This document shows, one piece after another, positions 1 through 6,149 of a DNA stretch of 24,295 bases. Below the pieces are notes generated by a model. The model ran no database searches, had not been told where the DNA came from, and was given only the letters and a program-made list of their open reading frames with translations. Origin of the DNA: a virus. The stretch is from the IMG/VR virus record IMGVR_UViG_3300033993_002409, positions 1 through 24,295 of that record, one strand, 5' to 3'. The stretch's first letter is position 1; the number at the start of each line of letters is the position of its first letter. The translations under genes and the position numbers were made by a program.

Positions 1-36
1 CCGCGCAACTTCGTGAAGTGGATGTCTTTCACCTGA
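1..36 (+). CDS. C-terminal end of an upstream gene, possibly major capsid protein (partial)
   Basis: The first 36 bases read as eleven sense codons followed by TGA, ending in the residues PRNFVKWMSFT. Ten of the eleven sense codons end in G or C, matching the codon habit of the genes downstream. The competing frame that stays open to position 56 has much poorer third-position GC. The next gene encodes a decoration-like protein, and a capsid gene commonly sits beside such a gene, so a major capsid protein is the natural guess. Eleven residues cannot prove it. The 5' end lies outside the window. Confidence 0.45.
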   Translation, partial: PRNFVKWMSFT

Positions 37-62
37 CCAACTCCTTAGGAGAGTGATACGAG

Positions 63-647
63 ATGAGTACGCTGACTGCTGATCCTGGATTTGCTCGTGG
101 GCAGGTGCTTGGCATCCTGTGGAAGGCCTATGACGCGGAGACCGGCGACGGCTCTCATGTCATCGGCGCCCGCAAGGTGTTCCGCGACGAAGACCCGAAG
201 TCCGGCAAGATCCTTAGCAACCGCACTGTCGAGTGCATTGCGGTGAAGAACGTGTCGGGCGGCGCCCTGCTGCCCGGATCGTTGGTGAAGTTCAAGGCTG
301 CGGCGACGACCGGTCAGTTCTCTGGCGGCATTCTCGGCGAAGTGGACGCTACGGCGACCACCACCAACGCCACTCCCGCCGCGAACGGCCTGATCGGCAT
401 TGTGGATGAGTACCTCCCCACCGCCGGCGTGGCCGACAAGGAAGTGTTCTGGCTCGTGATTCGTGGACCGTCGACTGTCACGAAAACGTCCACCAGTGTC
501 TCGGCCGGCGCCGCGTATGGCACCTCTGCTACGGCTGGTTCGGCTGCTGCCCACACGGCTGGCACCACCACCCTGATTGGCTATGCCATCGAAGACAGCG
601 CGACGACGTCTGGCCGTCTCCTGGTTCGGACCGCTGCAGGCTTCTGA
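63..647 (+). CDS. Capsid decoration / head-fibre-like protein (putative)
   Basis: This 194-residue protein has no cysteine-based or enzymatic motif. It is rich in Ala, Thr, Gly and Val and looks all-beta. The second half has the pattern of small phage decoration proteins of the DUF2190 type: a strand ending in a surface 'G(I)VDEY' turn, then 'VFWLVIRGP', a 'SAGAAYGTSATAGSAAA' stretch, 'IGYAIED', and a final 'GRLLVRTAAGF' strand. Such proteins bind the outside of the capsid shell and stabilise it. An AGGAG ribosome-binding site at 47-51 supports the ATG at 63. It lies just after what may be the capsid gene and ends 26 nt before a strong terminator, so it is probably the last gene of its transcription unit. 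The family assignment rests on pattern resemblance; another small virion protein is possible. Confidence 0.5.
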   Translation: MSTLTADPGFARGQVLGILWKAYDAETGDGSHVIGARKVFRDEDPKSGKILSNRTVECIAVKNVSGGALLPGSLVKFKAAATTGQFSGGILGEVDATATTTNATPAANGLIGIVDEYLPTAGVADKEVFWLVIRGPSTVTKTSTSVSAGAAYGTSATAGSAAAHTAGTTTLIGYAIEDSATTSGRLLVRTAAGF

Positions 648-672
648 TAAAGGCCCGCGATCTCGTGACGAT

Positions 673-717
673 ACGGCCGCTGGTAGGGTGGGACGCCTAC
701 CAGCGGCCGTTCTTTTT
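673..717 (+). terminator. Strong rho-independent terminator
   Basis: A perfect 14-bp inverted repeat occupies 674-687 and 696-709 (CGGCCGCTGGTAGG against CCTACCAGCGGCCG) around an 8-nt loop. An added A-T pair (673 with 710) extends the stem to 15 bp. It is followed by a T-rich tract (TTCTTTTT, 710-717). This is a textbook intrinsic terminator. It separates the capsid/decoration unit from the terminase unit and is the only obvious terminator in the window. Confidence 0.9.
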
Positions 718-725
718 GGTATAAC
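717..725 (+). promoter_or_regulatory. Candidate extended -10 promoter for the terminase/structural operon
   Basis: TGGTATAAC at 717-725 matches the sigma70 extended -10 consensus (TGnTATAAT) at all but the last base. It lies directly after the terminator tract and 11 nt before the ATG at 737. Initiation at the usual distance from a -10 box would fall near 731-734, leaving a leader of only a few bases. No convincing -35 box is visible, because the terminator stem occupies that position; extended -10 promoters can work without one. The site is inferred from sequence alone. Confidence 0.5.
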
Positions 726-736
726 TTTGTACACGT

Positions 737-1414
737 ATGAGCGACCAGGTCTGTACGGACTGCGGCGGATCCTTCCCGCTGTCGCAGGACCACTGGAAGA
801 AGCGCAAGGACGGCCGCTGGGACACTCGCTGCTTGATCTGCAGGGCGAAGGTCAATCGCGGCAAGCGCGCCAAGCGCAAGGAACTGGACTCCCGCGCCAT
901 TGAGCAGGGTGCGGTCAATACGTTCCTCGCAGCCGCCAGGCAGGGCGGGGAAAACATCCCGCACTCCAGCGAGCTCCTCGAGAGGCTCATGGAGTATTTC
1001 GGTGGAACGAGCGGATTCTCTGCCCTGCTCGTCAAACAGTATTTCGACTCCGCGCCAGGCGGAGCGACGCGCACCAAGATGCTGGACTCGTTGGTCCGGC
1101 TGGTTGTCAAGAACACCGACATGGGTGGGGCCAAGAAGCCTCTGGGTCAATGGACGGACGACGAGCTAGAGAAGGAGCTGGACAGCCGGCTTCTGGTTCT
1201 GGCGCAGCAGTTTCAAGGGAGGATCGTAGATGGGACGTTCGCGCAAGAAGCCGGTGGCCCCGCCGCCGCTGCCATCGGTCGCGAAGATGGGCGGGTTCGC
1301 GGCAGACCAGCTAAGAGAGATCCAGTCCGAGCTCGCCGACCGAAGAATCGAAGCACTAAAGCTCTACCAGCCAACGCCGACGCAGGCGGAGATGCACGCC
1401 TGCAAAGCAAGTGA
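737..1414 (+). CDS. Zinc-ribbon protein, candidate terminase small subunit
   Basis: This 225-residue protein begins with a four-cysteine zinc-ribbon-like motif: C6-x2-C9 and C32-x2-C35, with an aromatic/basic linker containing a 'KKRKDGRW' turn, as in small phage and HNH-associated zinc fingers. A basic 'RGKRAKRKE' stretch follows. Residues about 75-160 are helical and run into an acidic 'DDELEKELDSR' segment. Position directly upstream of the large terminase, small size and a predicted DNA-binding start fit the small subunit, which recognises the packaging site. No family signature proves this. No Shine-Dalgarno sequence precedes the ATG, consistent with a leaderless message. The last 60 or so residues (from about 165) are low-complexity Ala/Arg/Pro and overlap the large terminase by 185 nt, so the functional C-terminus may be shorter or the frame may contain an error. 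Confidence 0.55.
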   Translation: MSDQVCTDCGGSFPLSQDHWKKRKDGRWDTRCLICRAKVNRGKRAKRKELDSRAIEQGAVNTFLAAARQGGENIPHSSELLERLMEYFGGTSGFSALLVKQYFDSAPGGATRTKMLDSLVRLVVKNTDMGGAKKPLGQWTDDELEKELDSRLLVLAQQFQGRIVDGTFAQEAGGPAAAAIGREDGRVRGRPAKRDPVRARRPKNRSTKALPANADAGGDARLQSK

Positions 1415-2918
1415 AATTGTAGTTCTCGGCGGAAATCGCTCAGGCAAGTCTCTGTCTACGTTTGTCGAGGACGCCCGTGCCGTCTGCGGCGTGGATCCGC
1501 ATCAGAAGTACCCCGAGCGCGACGGGAACTTGGTGATTGTCGGCCGCGATTGGAAGCACATCGGGATGGTGGTGTACCCGATGCTGTTTAGAGCAGGCGC
1601 GTTCAAGATCATCCGGGATGAGAAGACGCAGCAGTGGCGCGCCTTCAATCCTGCCACCGATGCCGCCCGGCAGAGCGAGGCCAAGCCAGCCCCTCCGCTT
1701 ATTCCGCCGCGCATGGTCAAGAAGATCGCATGGCTCCTGAAGAGCGCGCGGTACATCCAGAGTGCGGAGCTGACGAACGGGTGGACGATCTACTTCTTCA
1801 GCTCTGAGGGCGAGCCACCGCAGGGTTTTCAGGCCAACAGGGTACACATCGACGAAGACTTGTCGTCGGAAGCCTGGCTTCCCGAAATGCAGGCGCGACT
1901 TGCCGACCGCAAGGGATGCCTCTGCTGGAGCGCTATGCCGCACAGCAAGAACGACTCGCTGGCGGGCCTCGCGGAGCGCGCCGACTCAGCAGCGCTGGCG
2001 AACAACCCCAATCCGGACATCGTCAAGTTCGTTCTGCGGTTCCTGGACAACCCGCACATCGACGCCGACGAGAAGCGCAAGAACATCGAGCGATGGGCCT
2101 CTCTTGGCGAGGACGTCCTGAGGATGCGCAGCGAGGGCGAGTTCGTCACAGACTCAATCCTCTGCTACCCCACGTACACCATGACGGTTCACGGCTACGA
2201 CCGATCGGAGCTTCCCAAGAACGTCGTGCCGGACGACTGGACCAGGTACGCCATAGTCGATCCCGGACACTCCGTAACGGCCGTCCTGTTCGGGGCTGTG
2301 CCGCCGGACGAGAGCATGCTTTTGGTGTACGACCAGTTGTATATACGCCAATGCAATGCCGTTATTTTCGGGGAGAAATTCGCAGAAAAGGTGAAAGGCC
2401 AGTCCTTCCATGCCTTCCTGATCGACATGCACGGTGGCCGCATCCGCGAGATCGGCTCGGGCCGCCTGCCGGTGGAGCTGTACTCCGAGCAGCTGCGCCA
2501 GAGAGGGGTTAGTAGCGCCGTAACCGGGTCCAGCTTTCTGGCCGGCTGCGACGACATCGCCGCCCGCATGGCAGCCACCCAGAACTATCTCCACATCCGG
2601 CCGGAGGGCACGCCAACCCTGCGCATTTTGCGCGGCGCATGCCCAGATCTGGAGCGCGAACTAAAGCGCTACAAGAAGAAGGTGAACTACCTGGCGGGCA
2701 CTTACATAGTTACCGACCAGCCCAACACGCGCGGGGAAGTCCACGCCTGCCAGTGCCTCGAATACCTGTGCGCCTACCGGCCGAAGTACCACAAGCCTAA
2801 GGTCGAGCTTGCCGAAGAGCCCTGGTACGTTGATTGGGTGCGCCGACGGAAGAAACGCGCCGGCGGCGAGGATTTTGTGTATCTCGGTCCCAAATCAGGA
2901 ATGCCACATGACAACTGA
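1230..2918 (+). CDS. terL: Terminase large subunit (packaging ATPase/nuclease)
   Basis: This 562-residue protein is the motor that pumps DNA into the prohead and cuts the concatemer. The N-terminal ATPase shows a Walker A motif GGNRSGKS at residues 67-74 and a Walker B-like VHIDED at 205-210, with D208/E209 as likely metal and catalytic acids. The C-terminal RNase H-like nuclease shows 'YAIVDPGH' with D344 and 'FLIDMHGG' with D399. The usual third acid is less clear: E503 or E511 in the 'GEVHACQCLEYL' segment are candidates. Length is normal for the family. An AAGGGAGG ribosome-binding site 7 nt upstream fixes the start at 1230, deep inside the preceding gene. The stop overlaps the next gene by 11 nt. 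Confidence 0.95.
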   Translation: MGRSRKKPVAPPPLPSVAKMGGFAADQLREIQSELADRRIEALKLYQPTPTQAEMHACKASEIVVLGGNRSGKSLSTFVEDARAVCGVDPHQKYPERDGNLVIVGRDWKHIGMVVYPMLFRAGAFKIIRDEKTQQWRAFNPATDAARQSEAKPAPPLIPPRMVKKIAWLLKSARYIQSAELTNGWTIYFFSSEGEPPQGFQANRVHIDEDLSSEAWLPEMQARLADRKGCLCWSAMPHSKNDSLAGLAERADSAALANNPNPDIVKFVLRFLDNPHIDADEKRKNIERWASLGEDVLRMRSEGEFVTDSILCYPTYTMTVHGYDRSELPKNVVPDDWTRYAIVDPGHSVTAVLFGAVPPDESMLLVYDQLYIRQCNAVIFGEKFAEKVKGQSFHAFLIDMHGGRIREIGSGRLPVELYSEQLRQRGVSSAVTGSSFLAGCDDIAARMAATQNYLHIRPEGTPTLRILRGACPDLERELKRYKKKVNYLAGTYIVTDQPNTRGEVHACQCLEYLCAYRPKYHKPKVELAEEPWYVDWVRRRKKRAGGEDFVYLGPKSGMPHDN

Positions 2919-3255
2919 CTTCTCGCCCCCAGCAGCCCGTCTCGGCGATACCGTCTATTGGTACAACGATCCGCTTTCTCCTCAGGATCCGCAGCTTGGC
3001 TGGATCAACGAGAGGCCCGGCTCGCTGACCGTTTCGATCCTCGTGTTCTCTCCTGGAGTGGGCTTCGTCGAGAAGTCCAGCGTGCGCCACAAGGACGATC
3101 CGGGCCTGCGCGAGAACCCTGCCTGGCGGCAGTGGGGCTGCTGGGATTTCAGCGATTCACACAAGGACATCCTCCGCGCTCAGCAGGTGTCCTCTGCGGT
3201 AGCCATCAATCACGAGCGCGAGTCGAAGAAGGCTGCACTCAATGGCGCAAAATGA
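2908..3255 (+). CDS. Hypothetical protein between terminase and portal
   Basis: The protein has 115 residues if started at the ATG at 2908. That ATG has a TCAGGA ribosome-binding site about 7 nt upstream and overlaps the terminase stop by only 11 nt. The open frame extends back to 2809, but that would add residues that simply shadow the terminase. The sequence contains 'RLGDTVYWYNDP', 'SVRHKDDPGLRENPAWRQWGCWDF' (in parts) and a Lys/Glu-rich C-terminus. It looks like a small compact beta-rich domain followed by a helix. I do not recognise the family. The gene is translationally coupled to the portal, overlapping it by 14 nt, so a head-completion or portal-associated role is plausible but unproven. 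Confidence 0.8.
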   Translation: MTTDFSPPAARLGDTVYWYNDPLSPQDPQLGWINERPGSLTVSILVFSPGVGFVEKSSVRHKDDPGLRENPAWRQWGCWDFSDSHKDILRAQQVSSAVAINHERESKKAALNGAK

Positions 3256-5263
3256 CACTGGCGAAGACGTCCTTCAGGGCATAGCCACCAGCTGGCTGAA
3301 GAAGATCGAGCTCGGCCTCAAGCACAAGCGTCCTTTTACTGAGGACGCGCGGGAGGCTATGGACTTCTTCGACGGCCCGCACAACTGGTTCTGGCGCGAC
3401 GAGTATTCCCGCAGCGAGTACGGCTACAACCGCTCCATCTCGCCGCCTGGATTTCGGATGCAGCTCAACCGCGTTTTCGAGGCGGTGAAGCTGTTTGCCA
3501 GCGTCATTTACCACCGCAATCCGGTGCGCCAGGTGAACCCCAAGAAGTTTCCGGAGATTCCTCCGGAGGCGCTCGGGATCGACCCGAACAACCCGGAGAT
3601 CATTCAGCAGTACGGGATGGCGCTGCAGGAAACGGCGATGCGCGACGCCATTCGCGACACGGTGTCGAAGCTGATGTCGGCGTACTTGAACTACACGCCC
3701 AACGAACTGGACCTCAAGACCCACAGCCGGCGCGTGGTGGACGAGGCCATCATCAAGGGCGCTGGCGCCTGGTGGACGGAGCTCGTAACAGATCCGGGCT
3801 CGGGCACGAACAGCGTCGGCAGCTTCGCGGACAGCATCGACAACTTGGTGCTGGACCCCGACGCCACAGAGATCGAAGACATCACGTGGTGCGCCCGTCG
3901 CTGCATCCACCCGATTGACGTCGTTGCCAGGCAGTACGGCATCGACAGAGAGCTGCTGCAGGCCAACCTCGAGGGCAAGCCGGGATACCGCCAAGACGAC
4001 AGCCAGGCCGGGTCGAGCCTCTCGGGCGACTACAAGGCCAACTCGCGGCGCGTCGGCAAGACGAACGACCTGATGACGTACTGGAAAATCTGGTCCAAGA
4101 CCGGCTTCGGCGACCGACTCAAGGACGCCCCGAAAGACCAGCGCGGGTTCTTCGACGCCATCGGCGACAACTGCTACATCGTCGTGGCCGACGGCGTGAA
4201 GTTCCCTATCAACGTCCCGCCCGAAATGCTCAACGAGCAGGTGGATCCACAGACTGGCCTTCCGCAGTCGATGTTCCGGGCAGTGCAGTGGCCTATTCCG
4301 TTTTGGGCTGAGAGCAACGGGTGGCCGTTCACCATGCTCGGTTTCCATCGCAAGCCGGGATACATCTGGCCCATTAGCCACATCAAGCCCGGCATTCCGG
4401 AGCTGAGGTTCCTGTGCTGGGCGTTCTCGTTCCTTGCGCAGCGCGTGGCCGTCAGCTGCGAGACTCTCATCGGGGTCTCGAAGGCCGCCGACCAGGACAT
4501 CAAGGACCAGATCCTCTCGCAGTCTCAGGGCGGATTCAAAATTGTTGAACTGTCGGAGATTCTCGGGCGCAGCGTGTCGGACGTCATCTCGGTGTTCCAG
4601 CTGCCCAACGCCACGAACGAGATCTGGTCGGTCATAAACGCCGTTACGGAGATGCTCGAGAAAAGACTCGGCCTCACGGAGCTCGTCTACGGCCTGAGCA
4701 ATAAGCAGATACGGTCGGCCACTGAGGCGTCTGTCCGCTCGGAGCAGATCAGCATCCGCCCGGACGACATGGCCGAGAACGTCGAGAACTCAATGACGCA
4801 GCTGGCCCGCAAGGAGGCTATGGCCGCCAGGTGGTTGCTGACGCCCCAAGACGTCGAGGCGATCGTTGGACCCATCGGGGCTGCCGCGTGGGGCCAGCAT
4901 GTGTCCCCGCTCGAGCCCATTCAGGTTGCGCGGGAGTACGACTATCGGATTGAGTCGGGGTCTGCCAGGAAACCCAACAAAGCCACAAGGCAGGAGCAAA
5001 TGCAGGCGGCCCTGCAGAATCTTGGGCCGGTCCTCAGCAACCTCATCGGCGCGGGTGTGGTCGAGCCCTTCAACGCCCTCATCAAGGACTGGGCCGAGTC
5101 GCTGGACCTGGACGCCACCCCGTACCTGGTCCCGCCCCCGCCGCCGCCTCCTGAGCCACCGCCCGGAATGGGAGGACCGACTCCAGAGCCCGGCGGTGGG
5201 AATGCCCCACCGGAGCCGGCCCCTGAGCAGCCTCCGCAGGTTCCGCAGGAGCTGTCGCCGTGA
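3242..5263 (+). CDS. Portal protein (head-to-tail connector)
   Basis: This 673-residue protein would form the ring at one capsid vertex through which DNA is packaged and ejected. Support comes from its position right after the terminase, its length, and a long mixed alpha/beta body. The helical 'IRSATEASVRSEQ' segment around residues 490-503 is followed by 'DDMAENVENSMTQLARKE'; a Thr/Ala-Thr-Glu helix start of this kind is typical of podovirus-type portals. Residues about 629-673 form a Pro/Gly/Glu-rich tail with a run of seven prolines, probably disordered and perhaps facing the capsid interior or a partner. The ATG at 3242 has an AAGAAGG ribosome-binding site 9 nt upstream. The TGA overlaps the next gene's GTG start. 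Confidence 0.85.
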   Translation: MAQNDTGEDVLQGIATSWLKKIELGLKHKRPFTEDAREAMDFFDGPHNWFWRDEYSRSEYGYNRSISPPGFRMQLNRVFEAVKLFASVIYHRNPVRQVNPKKFPEIPPEALGIDPNNPEIIQQYGMALQETAMRDAIRDTVSKLMSAYLNYTPNELDLKTHSRRVVDEAIIKGAGAWWTELVTDPGSGTNSVGSFADSIDNLVLDPDATEIEDITWCARRCIHPIDVVARQYGIDRELLQANLEGKPGYRQDDSQAGSSLSGDYKANSRRVGKTNDLMTYWKIWSKTGFGDRLKDAPKDQRGFFDAIGDNCYIVVADGVKFPINVPPEMLNEQVDPQTGLPQSMFRAVQWPIPFWAESNGWPFTMLGFHRKPGYIWPISHIKPGIPELRFLCWAFSFLAQRVAVSCETLIGVSKAADQDIKDQILSQSQGGFKIVELSEILGRSVSDVISVFQLPNATNEIWSVINAVTEMLEKRLGLTELVYGLSNKQIRSATEASVRSEQISIRPDDMAENVENSMTQLARKEAMAARWLLTPQDVEAIVGPIGAAAWGQHVSPLEPIQVAREYDYRIESGSARKPNKATRQEQMQAALQNLGPVLSNLIGAGVVEPFNALIKDWAESLDLDATPYLVPPPPPPPEPPPGMGGPTPEPGGGNAPPEPAPEQPPQVPQELSP

Positions 5264-5814
5264 AGAAGCGCACGACTCTTCCGTATGACATAGCCCGGTC
5301 CAGCCTGGAGGTGCAGAGGCACTACCTTCAGATGCTGTCAGACGGGCACGGGGAAAGATGGGCGGAGATGTGCGCCCTGCAGACCCCGCCAGGAACAAGA
5401 GGCACTGACAGGGCCCTGATGCAGGGCCGGTATGCCGGCGAGTGGATGGACGGGATGCCGCCAGCTATGGCCGCCCGGATGGTCAGGGAGGCCAAAAAAG
5501 CCGGAATAAACGTCTCTGGGAAGTTCTACATGGGCGGCCTAGCTGACAAGCGCGGACACATGGATCCGGCCGCATGGATCGACAGCGTGGCGGACATAAA
5601 GAAGGTGGCGCAACTCCGGGATCTTCACGTTTCCGGGATCGTCGACCACACCCCGCCGGAAAAGCCGCCCCCCAAGAGCAAGGACATAGCCCCCGACATC
5701 CTCCGCGAACACGTTCGCAAGGAGATGAAGGCGAACCCGAAACTCTCTCGCGGCGAGGCCATCGAGAAGGTGAAGGACCGAATCGTTCCGCACTGGAAAA
5801 GGAAGAAGAAGTAA
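5260..5814 (+). CDS. Hypothetical basic protein downstream of portal
   Basis: This 184-residue protein starts at a GTG (5260) that overlaps the portal stop as GTGA, with AGGAG at 5247-5251 at good spacing. It is charged and mostly helical. A basic start (KKRTT) is followed by a Met/Ala/Arg-rich helical section, a central 'GKFYMGGLADKRGHMDPAAW' segment, a proline-rich linker near residues 130-140 and a very basic end (HWKRKKK). No membrane segment or catalytic motif is visible. Its location between portal and fibre genes suggests a head-completion, scaffold or internal protein. The basic tail could bind DNA. I do not recognise the family. Confidence 0.75.
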   Translation: MKKRTTLPYDIARSSLEVQRHYLQMLSDGHGERWAEMCALQTPPGTRGTDRALMQGRYAGEWMDGMPPAMAARMVREAKKAGINVSGKFYMGGLADKRGHMDPAAWIDSVADIKKVAQLRDLHVSGIVDHTPPEKPPPKSKDIAPDILREHVRKEMKANPKLSRGEAIEKVKDRIVPHWKRKKK

Positions 5815-6146
5815 TGCCCAACAAGATCGAACGGCTCAGTTCAGTCACCAGCGAAATCACCTGCACGGCCTCCGCCTCCACCAGCCCGAAGATTCCGTTT
5901 GGCGCTTCTGCTGGCGGAGTGTTCATCGTGGACGCTCTTGCGGGCGGAGCCACCAGCATTGCTTGGCACGTGGCGTTCGGCCCGGAACTCACGCCGCGAC
6001 CCGTGAACGATGGCACCGCCGCCGTCACGACCACCGTGACAGCCAACACCGCCTACCCGATTCCGGACGCACTGTTCGCAGCCCCGTTCATCGTGGCCGT
6101 CACAAATGCGGGGACTGCGACCATCCGCCTCTGCGTGAAGGGGTAG
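5814..6146 (+). CDS. Small beta-rich hypothetical virion protein
   Basis: The protein has 110 residues with ATG at 5814 in a TAATG junction with the preceding stop and AAGGAAG upstream at a good distance. The same frame is open back to 5574, but the coupled start fits the operon. The sequence is Ala/Thr/Val/Gly-rich with alternating hydrophobic residues ('GGVFIVDALAGGATSIAWHV', 'FIVAVTNAGTATIRLCVKG'), indicating a small beta-sandwich. It has no visible enzymatic motif. Such proteins beside fibre genes are often fibre-base or capsid-surface components. This is inference from composition and location. Confidence 0.75.
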   Translation: MPNKIERLSSVTSEITCTASASTSPKIPFGASAGGVFIVDALAGGATSIAWHVAFGPELTPRPVNDGTAAVTTTVTANTAYPIPDALFAAPFIVAVTNAGTATIRLCVKG

Positions 6147-6149
6147 TGC

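Noticed and set aside
2809-2907. Upstream extension of the small gene after the terminase
   Set aside because: It only shadows the terminase end; the ATG at 2908 has a ribosome-binding site and a short natural overlap.
3239-4381. Long minus-strand open frame opposite the portal (380 codons), and similar minus-strand frames elsewhere such as 14737-15777
   Set aside because: Mirror frames of GC-rich genes. They lack ribosome-binding sites, are rich in Arg/His/Val without domain pattern, and lie wholly opposite well-supported + strand genes.
5574-5813. Upstream extension of the 110-residue beta-rich protein
   Set aside because: The added part is Arg/Pro/Gly-rich shadow of the preceding gene; the TAATG junction at 5814 with AAGGAAG is a better start.
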